A stretch of 64,000 nt of DNA, taken from Haloterrigena sp. H1 (GTDB lineage: Archaea > Halobacteriota > Halobacteria > Halobacteriales > Natrialbaceae). The stretch spans positions 2,728,001 to 2,792,000 of the forward strand of contig NZ_SMZK01000001.1 of NCBI RefSeq assembly GCF_005938085.1, given 5' to 3'. Below, in pieces: positions 24,880 through 34,377 of the stretch; position 1 is the stretch's first letter; every line of letters begins with the position of its first letter. The notes under the pieces are model-generated. The model was given only the letters and a program-made list of their open reading frames with translations. It was not told where the DNA came from and did no database searches. The position numbers and the translations under genes were made by a program.

Positions 24880-25509
24880 ATGACGATCGATCTCCCGGCC
24901 GCGGTCGCCGACGACTGGCGGCAGCTCGGCACGCAGACCGAGAAACGACGACTCTCGCTGATGACGATCACCGCCGAGACGACCGTCTTCGAACACCGGC
25001 CGACAGCCGACGCACTCGAGCGGCTCCGCGCCAGCGGCTCGATCCCAGCCCGATCGCTGTTTCTCATCGAACTGCAGCTCAACCCGTCGCTGTCGACAAT
25101 GGGGCTGTCCCCGAGCGATGCCCTCGGGATGGCTGCCCCGAAAGCCCGCAAGGGGTTCGTCGAGACGATCGAAGACGACGGTATCATCGTCGGTGACGAA
25201 CGCACGAGCGAGCATATCGACCGCCCGGACGGCACCGTCGGTCATCTCACCGTCTTCGAGGCTGGCTATCCAGTCGACGCCGACTCGGCGGCTGACGACG
25301 CTGACGCCGCGACGATCGGCGCCGAGGCCCACATCGCCATCTGGCCCGCAGCTGATACGTACGTGATGGCAGGCGGCCTGGTACCGCTCGAGGCCCCCGA
25401 CGAGCCGGCCACGCTCGAGGCCGCCCTCGATATCGATCCGGCCCGCGACCGGGAGGCGATTGTGGATCTGTTCCGGGGGCTCGAACTCGAGGCTGCGGAC
25501 GACGACTGA
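24880..25509 (+). CDS. Haloarchaeal hypothetical protein
   Basis: A 209-residue soluble acidic protein from ATG 24880 (MTIDLPAAVADDWRQLGTQTEKRR). The recognisable pattern is an alpha/beta protein with SIPARSLFLIELQLNPSLSTMGLSPSDALGMAAPKARKGFVE and AEAHIAIWPAADTYVMAGGLVPLE. I could not assign a family or catalytic motif. It is 49 bp downstream of the symporter gene on the same strand, so co-transcription is possible, and 48 bp upstream of the next small membrane protein gene. Confidence 0.65.
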   Translation: MTIDLPAAVADDWRQLGTQTEKRRLSLMTITAETTVFEHRPTADALERLRASGSIPARSLFLIELQLNPSLSTMGLSPSDALGMAAPKARKGFVETIEDDGIIVGDERTSEHIDRPDGTVGHLTVFEAGYPVDADSAADDADAATIGAEAHIAIWPAADTYVMAGGLVPLEAPDEPATLEAALDIDPARDREAIVDLFRGLELEAADDD

Positions 25510-25557
25510 TCTCGCTGCTGTCGAAACGGTTAATTCATCGACTATCGATCTGTCGCT

Positions 25558-25785
25558 ATGGCACACTATAGCGGCCGCGATTACTCGGAGCTGGCAAAGA
25601 CCGGCTTCTTCGCCGGGCTCGCCCTGTTCGTCGTCGGGACGGGCAGCGAACTCGTCGGCCACGCGATGTTCGGATCGCTTCCCCAGTGGGAGAACACGCT
25701 GTTTTTCGCGCTGACGATCATCGGCTTCGCGATCGGCTTTGCCTCGCCGTTCGTGTTCGGCATCGTCATGCCGCTCGTCGAGTAA
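25558..25785 (+). CDS. Small haloarchaeal membrane protein (two helices)
   Basis: A 75-residue protein from ATG 25558. Two hydrophobic segments are clear: FFAGLALFVVGTGSELVG and FFALTIIGFAIGFASPFVFGIVMPL. The start MAHYSGRDYSELAKTG is characteristic of small haloarchaeal membrane proteins of unknown function. It lies between the hypothetical gene and the HFX_2341-like regulator, all on the plus strand. Confidence 0.72.
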   Translation: MAHYSGRDYSELAKTGFFAGLALFVVGTGSELVGHAMFGSLPQWENTLFFALTIIGFAIGFASPFVFGIVMPLVE

Positions 25786-25836
25786 CGCGGATACCGACTC
25801 GGTGGTTTTGTAACGGCTCCTGCCTCAGTGTCGAGC

Positions 25837-26736
<900 letters not shown>

Positions 26737-26781
26737 CGGTCGACCGGTCTCACACCAGTGTCGTGGCGCGAGTCTGCCACG

Positions 26782-27027
26782 CTACTCGCGTGCGGGCTCG
26801 TCCCAGTCAGCAAAACAATCCTCTGGTTGAACGTCGCGGATCGCCTCCTCCCCTTCGGCCGGGATGTGCTGGAAACAGCGCGGCTCGTTCTCTGACGTGG
26901 CGATCCACGCCGCCTCGTTCCCGCAGACGGCACAGCTCGGGACGCTGCCGACTCGCAGTGCATACCACCAGCGCCACTCGTCGAACCGCCCTCGGATGCG
27001 CGCTCGCAGCCGCGACAGGAAACTCAC
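26782..27027 (-). CDS. Small Cys-rich haloarchaeal protein
   Basis: An 81-residue protein from GTG 27027 (MSFLSRLRARIRGRFDEWRWWYALRVG). The basic, aromatic N-terminal helix could be membrane- or nucleic-acid-associated. The middle has CAVCGNEAAWIATSENEPRCFQH, a plausible zinc-binding knuckle (C-x2-C and later C-x2-H). The GTG is preceded by GAGGAGG about ten bases upstream. A 14-codon frame beginning at 27068 ends on this GTG (shared GTGA), suggesting translational coupling. No family was recognised. Confidence 0.62.
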   Translation of the reverse strand: MSFLSRLRARIRGRFDEWRWWYALRVGSVPSCAVCGNEAAWIATSENEPRCFQHIPAEGEEAIRDVQPEDCFADWDEPARE

Positions 27028-27068
27028 GGTCGATCGGCCTCCTCGAGGCGGTCGCCATCGGTACTCAT
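27024..27068 (-). CDS. Putative 14-residue leader peptide
   Basis: ATG 27068 opens the frame MSTDGDRLEEADRP, which stops at 27024-27026 so that its TGA overlaps the GTG start of the downstream Cys-rich protein. A minus-strand TATA-like aaaagtat (27091-27098) is centred about 26 bases upstream of the ATG, which would make this the leaderless start of the transcript. It contains the ribosome-binding site of the next gene. It may be translated mainly to couple the downstream gene; this is inference. Confidence 0.45.
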   Translation of the reverse strand: MSTDGDRLEEADRP

Positions 27069-27517
27069 GCGCGTTGCTAGAGTCCGGACGATACTTTTGC
27101 GCTCTGCTCTCGAGGCCGGTGACCTCTCAGCCCGCCGAGACTGGGGTCGGTCGACACGGGCGGATCCTGACACGATCGGGCGCCGGCCGACGAAACACCT
27201 AACACCGTTCCCGGGGCAAGAGATACGTATGATGCAGTGCGTCGCGGCGACCGTCCGACCGTTCGACGGCCCGCGTGGCACCGTTTTCGTATCAGGGCGG
27301 ACGTAACGATTTACAGGGGTTCGACCGAATCAGTGGTCGAAATCCTTTACTGACTTACGTCCGCCCTGATAGGGGCTCCATAGCCCTACGTTCCTTACCC
27401 CGTTTCGACGGATGTATTGTCGCCGACCAGCATTCACCGAACAACGACTCATATGGACGAGCGCCAACCACAGTTCCCGACGACGCACCGACGACGCCCA
27501 CGGCGGGCGGTGAGAGC
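27028..27517. other. 490-bp gap upstream of valS
   Basis: Between the Cys-rich protein and valS. It contains the leader peptide frame and its leftward promoter (27024-27098), a stretch without recognisable genes, and the 82-bp palindrome at 27290-27371. From 27372 to 27517 no TATA box at the usual distance from the valS start is obvious, so valS probably has a long leader that may include the palindrome. Confidence 0.5.
27290..27371. repeat. 82-bp imperfect palindrome upstream of valS
   Basis: tatcagggcggacgtaa at 27290-27306 is the exact reverse complement of ttacgtccgccctgata at 27355-27371 (17 of 17). The arms continue to ggttcgacc (27318-27326) and ggtcgaaat (27335-27343) around an 8-base centre, with about 30 of 37 arm positions paired. 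It is unrelated in sequence to the intergenic repeat family. It could be a long RNA hairpin in the valS leader, or a miniature inverted-repeat element; no target-site duplication is evident. Confidence 0.75.
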
Positions 27518-30175
27518 ATGAGCATGGACACGGCCGAACAGGACGAGCCGAGCCTCGAGGGTGGCTACGACCCCGAAGCCGTCGAATCCCGCTGGCAACA
27601 GCGCTGGATCGACGCGGACGTCTACGCCTACGATGGCGACGAAAAGCAGGACCCGAACACGGTGTACGCGATCGATACGCCGCCGCCGACGGTCTCGGGC
27701 AGCCTGCACATGGGCCATCTCTACGGCTCGACGCTGCAGGACTTCGCCGCCCGGTTCCAGCGGATGGCAGACGGCGATGTGCTCTTTCCCTTTGGCTACG
27801 ACGACAACGGGATCGCAAGCGAGCGCCTGACCGAGAAGGAACTGGACATCCGCCACCAGGACTACGAACGCCGGGAGTTCCAGAACCTCTGTCGGGAGGT
27901 CTGTCAGGACTACGAGGCCGAGTTCACCGAGAAGATGCAGGCACTCGGCACCTCGATCGACTGGAACAACACCTACAAGACGATCGAACCGCGCGTCCAG
28001 CGCATCTCCCAGCTTTCCTTCCTCGACCTCTACGAGAAGGGCCGTGAGTACCGCAAGAAGGCACCCGCGATCTGGTGTCCGGACTGTGAAACCGCCATCT
28101 CGCAGGTCGAGATGGAAGACGACGAACGCGGCTCGCATTTCAACGACATCGCGTTCGAACTCGTCGGCGACGACGCGCCGCGTGACGAGTTCGTCATCTC
28201 GACGACGCGCCCGGAGCTCATTCCAGCGTGTGTTTCCGTGTTCGTCCACCCCGACGACGAGGACAACCAGGATCTCGTCGGCGAAACTGCTCGCATTCCG
28301 ATCTTCGGCCACGAAGTGCCGATTATCGAAGACGAGCGTGTCGATATGGAGAAAGGAAGCGGCGTCGTGATGTGCTGTACCTTCGGTGACCAGAACGACA
28401 TCGAGTGGTACCAGGCCCACGACCTGCCGCTGCGCGTGGCGATCGATGAGTCCGCGACGATGACCGACCTCGCCGGCGACTACGAAGGCATGTCCACCGA
28501 GGAGGCCCGCGAGGCCATCGTCGAGGACTTAGACGACGAGGGCTACCTGCGCGACCGCTGGGCGATCACCCACGCCGTGCAGGTCCACGAACGCTGTGAC
28601 ACGCCCGTCGAGTTCCGCGTCTCAAAGCAGTGGTACGTCGAAATCTTGGATCACAAAGACGAGTATCTCGAGGCCGGCCAGGAGATGGACTGGTACCCCG
28701 AGAAGATGTTTACCCGCTACCAGCACTGGATCGAAGGGCTCGAGTGGGACTGGCTGATCTCGCGCCAGCGCGACTCGGGCATTCCGTTCCCGGTCTGGTA
28801 CTGTGAAGACTGCGACCATCCGGTGATGGCCGATCGAGAAGAGCTGCCGGTCGACCCGCTCTCGGACGACCCGCCCATCGATGCGTGTCCGGAGTGTGGC
28901 CACGACGAGTTCGACCCTGAAGAGGACGTCTTCGACACCTGGGCGACCTCCTCGCTCACCCCGCTGATCAACGCTGGCTGGGACTGGGACGCAGAGAACG
29001 AGGAGTTCACGATGGACAATCCCGAGCTCTACCCGTTCGATCTGCGCCCACAGGGCCACGACATCATCTCGTTCTGGCTGTTCCACACCATCGTCAAGTG
29101 CTACGAGCACACCGGCGAGGTGCCCTTCGACGCGACGATGATCAACGGCCACGTTCTGGACGAAAACCGCGAGAAGATGTCCAAGTCGCGTGGCAACGTC
29201 GTCGAGCCCGACGCGGTGCTCGCGGAGTATCCCGTCGACGCTGTCCGCTTCTGGGCGGCCAGCGCTGCCGTCGGCGACGACTTCCCGTATCAGGAGAAGG
29301 ATCTGACGGCAGGCGAAAAACTCCTGCGGAAGCTCTGGAACGCCTCGAAACTCGTCGACACGCTCGCCCCGGCCGATCCCGACGAACCCGCCGACCTCGA
29401 GGCGATCGACCGCTGGCTGCTCGCGGAGCTTGACGACGCGATCGCGGATCTGACGGCCCATCTCGAGGCCTACGAGTTCGCGAAAGCCCGCGACCGCCTG
29501 CGGACGTTCTTCTGGAACACCTTCTGTGACGACTACTTAGAGATCGCCAAGACCCGCGAGGACAACCCTTCGACGCAGTACGCGCTGCGGACCGCACACC
29601 GGACCTTCCTCGAGCTGTGGGCCCCGTTCTTGCCCCACGTGACCGAAGAGATCTGGCAGGCGGTCTACGTGAACGACGACGACCTCGAGGCGAGCAGTAT
29701 CCACGTCCGCGACTGGCCCACCCCGCAGGGCCACGAGGCCGACTTAGAGGCCGGCGAAACCGCCATGGAGGTCATCTCCGCGCTGCGACGCTACAAGAGC
29801 GAGAACCAGTTGCCGCTGAACGCCGACCTCGAGTCGGTGTCGGTCTACGGCTCCGTCGACGGCTTCGAGGACGCCATCCAGCACGTGATGCACGTCCAGG
29901 ACCTCACCGTGCTCGAAGAGCAACCGGAGATCACGACCGAGGTCGCCAAAATCGACCTCGATTACTCGACGCTCGGGCCGAAATTCGGCTCGAAAGTCGG
30001 TGAGATCGACGCCGGCATCGAGAGTGGCGACTACGAAATCGACGACGATGAAGACGTCCTGCACGTCGCCGGCGAGGAACTCGCAGACGACCTCTTCGAG
30101 GTCGAACTCGAGCGGACCTACTCCGGCGAGGGCGAGATGATCGAGACCGAGTCGGCGGTCGTCATCCTCGAATAA
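27518..30175 (+). CDS. valS: Valyl-tRNA synthetase
   Basis: An 885-residue class I synthetase that charges tRNA-Val. The HIGH-type motif is HMGH at residues 64-67 within PPTVSGSLHMGHLYGS, and the KMSKS loop is present as REKMSKSRGN. The CP1 editing domain (residues about 200-350) and paired zinc-knuckle cysteines (IWCPDCE, YCEDCDHP, CPECGHDEF) are visible. A helical anticodon domain and acidic C-terminal domain follow, with normal archaeal length. I chose ATG 27518, preceded by GGTGAG; ATG 27524 two codons later is nearly as good. In-frame upstream sequence through the palindrome was rejected. Confidence 0.96.
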   Translation: MSMDTAEQDEPSLEGGYDPEAVESRWQQRWIDADVYAYDGDEKQDPNTVYAIDTPPPTVSGSLHMGHLYGSTLQDFAARFQRMADGDVLFPFGYDDNGIASERLTEKELDIRHQDYERREFQNLCREVCQDYEAEFTEKMQALGTSIDWNNTYKTIEPRVQRISQLSFLDLYEKGREYRKKAPAIWCPDCETAISQVEMEDDERGSHFNDIAFELVGDDAPRDEFVISTTRPELIPACVSVFVHPDDEDNQDLVGETARIPIFGHEVPIIEDERVDMEKGSGVVMCCTFGDQNDIEWYQAHDLPLRVAIDESATMTDLAGDYEGMSTEEAREAIVEDLDDEGYLRDRWAITHAVQVHERCDTPVEFRVSKQWYVEILDHKDEYLEAGQEMDWYPEKMFTRYQHWIEGLEWDWLISRQRDSGIPFPVWYCEDCDHPVMADREELPVDPLSDDPPIDACPECGHDEFDPEEDVFDTWATSSLTPLINAGWDWDAENEEFTMDNPELYPFDLRPQGHDIISFWLFHTIVKCYEHTGEVPFDATMINGHVLDENREKMSKSRGNVVEPDAVLAEYPVDAVRFWAASAAVGDDFPYQEKDLTAGEKLLRKLWNASKLVDTLAPADPDEPADLEAIDRWLLAELDDAIADLTAHLEAYEFAKARDRLRTFFWNTFCDDYLEIAKTREDNPSTQYALRTAHRTFLELWAPFLPHVTEEIWQAVYVNDDDLEASSIHVRDWPTPQGHEADLEAGETAMEVISALRRYKSENQLPLNADLESVSVYGSVDGFEDAIQHVMHVQDLTVLEEQPEITTEVAKIDLDYSTLGPKFGSKVGEIDAGIESGDYEIDDDEDVLHVAGEELADDLFEVELERTYSGEGEMIETESAVVILE

Positions 30176-30381
30176 GCAATCGATCGCCACCGCTGGCGGA
30201 CGACTCCGATTCGTGTCGTGGTCGCTTTCCGAACGTTCGTTTACTGTATTCCATTGATATCTGGATTTCACCCCGTCAGCAGAAAGGCTATAACTATATC
30301 GGGCAATCTCGGCTCGTGCTCTGCTGAAGTCGGGACGAGCCGACGGGTTGGCCGCGCCGCGTAAGCCGAGTACAGAGCACC

Positions 30382-30744
30382 ATGACAACAGAGACAGCGA
30401 ACGCAAACCGTACGGACGCCGACGACACCCTTGCTCCCAGCGTCATCTTCGAGCTGTTGTGCGAGGATCATCGCCGACAGGCATTGGCCTATCTCTCCCG
30501 GACCGTGGGCGCAGTCGACCTCGCGGACCTAATCGACTGGCTCGCTCGTCGTGACGGCGAGCCGACGCCCGAACGGATCGACCGGCTCACCCTCGAGTTC
30601 CATCACACGCACCTCCGGAAGCTGGGCGATGCAGCGGTCGTGCGATACGATGCCGAGACCGAACGGGTCGAACGGCGGGCGATGGCCCGCGCACTCGATC
30701 CGTACCTCGAACTCGCGGCCGCCGACCAGTCGCCAGCGCGGTGA
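30382..30744 (+). CDS. DUF7344-type haloarchaeal winged-helix protein
   Basis: A 120-residue protein from ATG 30382. The pattern SVIFELLCEDHRRQALAYLSR, LIDWLARRDG and LEFHHTHLRKLGDAAVVRYDAETERVE is the DUF7344 winged helix, in a shorter version than that at 11278. Probably a DNA-binding regulator; the target is unknown. An AT-rich ggctataactatatc at 30286-30300 is the likely promoter core, giving an untranslated leader of about 60 nt. Its 3' end is 16 bp from the convergent DUF1405 gene. Confidence 0.8.
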   Translation: MTTETANANRTDADDTLAPSVIFELLCEDHRRQALAYLSRTVGAVDLADLIDWLARRDGEPTPERIDRLTLEFHHTHLRKLGDAAVVRYDAETERVERRAMARALDPYLELAAADQSPAR

Positions 30745-30760
30745 CGCTACCAAGGAGGTG

Positions 30761-31474
30761 TTAGGGCCGATTCTGGGCTGCCTCGCACTTTTTCGCGCGG
30801 ATCGCGAGCGCGAGGAATACCGCGAGCAGTACGAACGAGACCTCGCCCGCGGCGACGACGCCCAGCGCGTCGGCCTCGAGGAACATGGGTGTGTCCCGCG
30901 CGACCGGGATGATCGTGTGGTGGGGCTCGCCGACGATCGGAACGAAGTAGTCGACGAGCAGGTTGCTCCAGTACCAGCCGGTGGCGACCGCGACAGCCCA
31001 CACCGGGAAGTCACTGATTCGATAGAGCACCAGCGCCTGCACGACCATCGCGAGGTGGCTCCAGAAGAGGAAGTTGTACATCGCCGGGGAGAGATACGTG
31101 TAGGAATCAGCGAATGCGAGCAACGTGTAGGGCGTCCACAGGCCGAGCACGATGTTGCCGAAAAACGCCAGTGCAGTGAGCCACGGCTGCTCGCGGCCCA
31201 GCTTCCAGCAGGCGAGCGCCAGCGCCACGAACAGCGTCGCGAGCGGGCTGTCGGGGACCCACGGCCACAGCACTGCCGTCGTTTCGGCGAACTGCCCCGA
31301 GTAGTACCAGAAGCCAAAGGCCGTCCCCACGAGGTTGATCGCCACGACGAGCCACGCAAATCGCAGCCCCAGGTCCTCGAGCGCCGTTGGCAGTGGCGCG
31401 AGATACGACGGGAGCGACTCGCCGTCGGTGCGCTCGCGGTCTGTCAGCCGGCCACTCGAAGTCGAGGCAGTCAT
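30761..31474 (-). CDS. DUF1405 membrane protein
   Basis: A 237-residue membrane protein with about six hydrophobic helices, starting MTASTSSGRLTDRERTDGES. The DUF1405 pattern is seen in GTAFGFWYYSGQFAETTAVLWPWVPDSPLATLFVALAL, LGLWTPYTLLAF and MYNFLFWSHLAMVVQALVLYRISDFP. Function is unknown (YpjA-like family). It is divergent from the acetoacetate decarboxylase-like gene, with about 97 bp between starts. Confidence 0.85.
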   Translation of the reverse strand: MTASTSSGRLTDRERTDGESLPSYLAPLPTALEDLGLRFAWLVVAINLVGTAFGFWYYSGQFAETTAVLWPWVPDSPLATLFVALALACWKLGREQPWLTALAFFGNIVLGLWTPYTLLAFADSYTYLSPAMYNFLFWSHLAMVVQALVLYRISDFPVWAVAVATGWYWSNLLVDYFVPIVGEPHHTIIPVARDTPMFLEADALGVVAAGEVSFVLLAVFLALAIRAKKCEAAQNRP

Positions 31475-31571
31475 TGTCCGGCGCGACGGCCGGAACCTGC
31501 AAAACAGTAGCGGTTATCGCTGCCGGCGGCCGACCCCTATCACTACGATCGGACCCTGCGTACCGCCAGCT

Positions 31572-32333
31572 ATGACCTCTGCCGAGCACCGATCTCGAAC
31601 CCGGCTGTCGACTGGCCACGAGATCACCCTCCCGCTCGAACTGTCGTTCGCGATGGGTGGCGTCGTCGTTCCCGCCCGTCGGAGCCGGCTCGAGACGATC
31701 CTGCCGGATATCCTCTCGTCGCTCGCGGTCGCCCCCGGCGTGGGCTGTGTCGCCCTTGTTGGGATTCAGTACCATCGAGTAGGTCGTGGCGAGCGAGACG
31801 CGACGGGACTCGAGCCCTACGACGAGTTCGCGGTCATCGTCCCGGCAGTCCATGGAAGCCGAACGAACGCCCCCGTCGCACAGCTCGTAGGCGGCGAGAT
31901 CGGTGGCTACGTCCACTGGCTGCCGGTGACGACCGAACCCGCAGTCGCGCTCGGCCGCGAACTCTGGGGGTACCCGAAGGAACGGGCCGGCGTCACGGTG
32001 ACCGACGGGCCGAATGGGCTCCGTGTCGTCGTCACCGGTGGGCGGTATGGTGACCGCGAGGCCGTTCGGCTCGAGATCCCTCGACCCCGGCTCGGTCCGC
32101 GAGCGCGCGACTGGACCATGACGAGTTACACGGTCGAAGACGGTGCACTCCTGGGGACGACGGCCCGAATCGGTGGGAAGGTAGCGATCGGGATCGGCCC
32201 GTCCGTCGGTACGCACCTCGCGGTCGCGCCGGCGCTGGCACGGGAACTCGGCCTGTGGCACCGGCCGCTCGCGCGGGTGTACGGCTCGCGAGTTCGAGCG
32301 CGACTGTTCGCAGGCGATCGGATGACCGAGTGA
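31572..32333 (+). CDS. Acetoacetate decarboxylase family protein
   Basis: A 253-residue protein. The family motif with the Schiff-base Lys appears as ALGRELWGYPKERAGVTVT, near residue 135, and supporting stretches are DEFAVIVPAVHGSR upstream and TMTSYTVEDGALLGTTARIGGKVAIGIG downstream. The retained GYPK Lys suggests decarboxylase or related aldolase-like chemistry; many haloarchaeal members have unknown substrates. It begins at ATG 31572, appears monocistronic, and is followed by pdxS 124 bp downstream. Confidence 0.82.
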   Translation: MTSAEHRSRTRLSTGHEITLPLELSFAMGGVVVPARRSRLETILPDILSSLAVAPGVGCVALVGIQYHRVGRGERDATGLEPYDEFAVIVPAVHGSRTNAPVAQLVGGEIGGYVHWLPVTTEPAVALGRELWGYPKERAGVTVTDGPNGLRVVVTGGRYGDREAVRLEIPRPRLGPRARDWTMTSYTVEDGALLGTTARIGGKVAIGIGPSVGTHLAVAPALARELGLWHRPLARVYGSRVRARLFAGDRMTE

Positions 32334-32457
32334 TACGACTCGGTGCAAGCAGCTTCAGATATTTGCTTCTAGACTACTCCTGCGTCCGATTTCGGCGGCT
32401 GCGGCTGGATCGGCCCCAAAGAACACGCGTAAGTGCGGTGGCTCCTAACCGCGCAGT

Positions 32458-33366
32458 ATGACCGAGACCACTGATCTCGAGGAACTGCGACGCGGGACCG
32501 ATCTCGTCAAGCGCGGTTTTGCTCAGATGCAGAAAGGCGGCGTCATCATGGACGTCGTCGATCCCGAACAGGCGCGCATCGCCGAAGAAGCCGGCGCGGT
32601 CGCCGTGATGGCGCTAGAAGCCGTCCCCGCGGACATCCGCAAGCGCGGCGGCGTCGCCCGGATGGCAGACCCCGCAGATGTCGAGGAGATCGTCAACTCC
32701 GTCTCGATCCCCGTCATGGGCAAATCCCGGATCGGCCACACGAAGGAGGCCCAGATTCTCGAAGCCGTCGGCGTGGACATGATCGACGAATCCGAGGTCC
32801 TCACGCCCGCGGACGACGCCTACCACATCGACAAGCGCGACTTCACCGCGCCCTTTGTCTGTGGCGCGCGTAACCTCGGCGAAGCCCTGCGTCGGATCGA
32901 CGAGGGCGCGGCGATGATCCGTACCAAAGGCGAGGCCGGCACCGGCGACGTCAACCAGGCCGTCCACCACCAGCGTACGATCAAGGGCGCGATCCGCAAA
33001 CTCGAGGGCATGAGCCACGAGGAACGCGAGGCCTACGCCCGCGAGATCGAAGCGCCCGCGGACCTGGTCCACGAGACTGCCGAGATGGGCCGACTCCCGG
33101 TCGTCAACTTCGCAGCGGGTGGCATCGCGACGCCGGCCGACGCCGCGCTCATGATGCACCACGAGTGTGACGGCATCTTCGTGGGCAGCGGGATCTTCGG
33201 CGCGGAGAACCCGCCGGAGATGGCCGAGGCGATCGTCGAAGCGACGAACAACTGGGACGACCCCGAGGCGCTCGCGGAGATCTCGAAGAACCTCGGCAAG
33301 AGCATGAAAGGCGACGCGAACGTCGACCTCCCCGAAGAGGAGAAGCTGCAGGGTCGCGGCGTTTAA
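32458..33366 (+). CDS. pdxS: Pyridoxal 5'-phosphate synthase lyase subunit PdxS
   Basis: A 302-residue enzyme that makes PLP from ribose 5-phosphate, glyceraldehyde 3-phosphate and ammonia. The two reactive lysines sit in VMGKSRIGH and [17 protein letters not shown]. The sequence is strongly conserved: [28 protein letters not shown] at the start and [12 protein letters not shown] near the end. The glutaminase partner pdxT is not adjacent and must be elsewhere, as in other haloarchaea. Monocistronic. Confidence 0.97.
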   Translation: MTETTDLEELRRGTDLVKRGFAQMQKGGVIMDVVDPEQARIAEEAGAVAVMALEAVPADIRKRGGVARMADPADVEEIVNSVSIPVMGKSRIGHTKEAQILEAVGVDMIDESEVLTPADDAYHIDKRDFTAPFVCGARNLGEALRRIDEGAAMIRTKGEAGTGDVNQAVHHQRTIKGAIRKLEGMSHEEREAYAREIEAPADLVHETAEMGRLPVVNFAAGGIATPADAALMMHHECDGIFVGSGIFGAENPPEMAEAIVEATNNWDDPEALAEISKNLGKSMKGDANVDLPEEEKLQGRGV

Positions 33367-33463
33367 CTGACTGACGACGGACCCATTCTCGTCTGCCGAT
33401 TCGCTGGAGCGACGACTGATCGGCAAGCACACCCGTTTTCTCCGTATCCAACCTACTGACGGC

Positions 33464-34240
33464 ATGAGTCAGGCAACATCTCCGACCAGCGTCGAGCAAC
33501 TCGTCGATCGAATTACAGCGGGAACCGAGCGATTGCTCCGGGAAACCGCACCCAACGGATCGGCCGAGACGCGGGCGGCGGTCGAAGAACTTCTAGACAT
33601 CGTCGAGGAAGTCGACGATCTTCTCGAAACGATAGATTTCGAGAAACTGCCGGACGCCGTCGACGCGTCGGCGCTGCCGAATCTCATCAAGCAAGACGGA
33701 CTCCCGGACGCAATTCGCGAGAGGGATCCGGACCTGGCACTGGATCTCAGTACGATCCGAGACGTCATCGAACTGCGAGAGTTCTGGAACACCGTCGATA
33801 TCGCCGATTTCCTGCGGGAGCTGCGACAGCTCAAGACGGAACTCGAGGACGTCGTCGGTCCTGACGCGTTCGATTCGACCGGCGATTCCGAGGCGGCAGC
33901 CGAAGTCAGGAAGTTCGTCGACGACGTGAAAACGGATGCGACGAACGCGGCGCTTCAACAAGAAGCGAAAAAAGCCGCAAAAGGGGCTCGAAATGGCGTC
34001 ATCGACGGCCATTCGAAATTCGAAGAACTGTACGGGTCGACACAGCGCGGCCCCGGCTACGCTGGTCGGAAACCAGTATCGAAAAACCCGACTGCTGTGT
34101 CGTCAGTTCCGTACGGTCCGCTCCCGGCCAGCGTCTCGACGAGAGTTTCGACCGTCCCGACGAACGTTCGACACGCGAAGATCGATGCCCTCCCGCGGAT
34201 CTACGGCCGACGCTGGCGGACCGTCGCAGAGAGGCCGTAG
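33464..34240 (+). CDS. Haloarchaeal hypothetical protein, helical
   Basis: A 258-residue acidic protein from ATG 33464. Residues 1-165 are predicted mostly helical (TSVEQLVDRITAGTERLL, AAVEELLDIVEEVDDLLETIDFEKLPDAVD, LKTELEDVV), with a possible coiled coil. The last 70 residues change character, with basic and Pro-rich sequence ending IYGRRWRTVAERP. The family seems to be limited to haloarchaea and I do not know its function. No membrane or catalytic motif is visible. It is convergent with the pilin-like secreted protein gene. Confidence 0.65.
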   Translation: MSQATSPTSVEQLVDRITAGTERLLRETAPNGSAETRAAVEELLDIVEEVDDLLETIDFEKLPDAVDASALPNLIKQDGLPDAIRERDPDLALDLSTIRDVIELREFWNTVDIADFLRELRQLKTELEDVVGPDAFDSTGDSEAAAEVRKFVDDVKTDATNAALQQEAKKAAKGARNGVIDGHSKFEELYGSTQRGPGYAGRKPVSKNPTAVSSVPYGPLPASVSTRVSTVPTNVRHAKIDALPRIYGRRWRTVAERP

Positions 34241-34377
34241 CACTGGCAGGTAGTCGTCGAAGAGTCGGATCAGTGTCGACCGAGGCTCGATCGTCGATCG
34301 AGAGTTCGGACGCGATGCGCCGAAGCAGCGGCTGGTAACCCGGATTTGGAGACGAAAGCGGAGGCGGTGACCGCGAG

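Noticed and set aside
27290..27371. tRNA or T-box-like element before valS
   Set aside because: No cloverleaf, CCA end or anticodon arm can be drawn, and T-boxes are not known in archaea. Symmetry of the whole element suggests a palindrome.
32334..32457. Palindromic repeat before pdxS
   Set aside because: gatacgactcggtgcaagcag shows a weak resemblance to one arm, but no complementary partner was found.
34241..34377. Fifth copy of the palindromic repeat in the convergent spacer
   Set aside because: This spacer contains only a short gatcgtcgatc-type inverted repeat and none of the ACGGTCTGCTGT-like outer or GC-rich inner stem.
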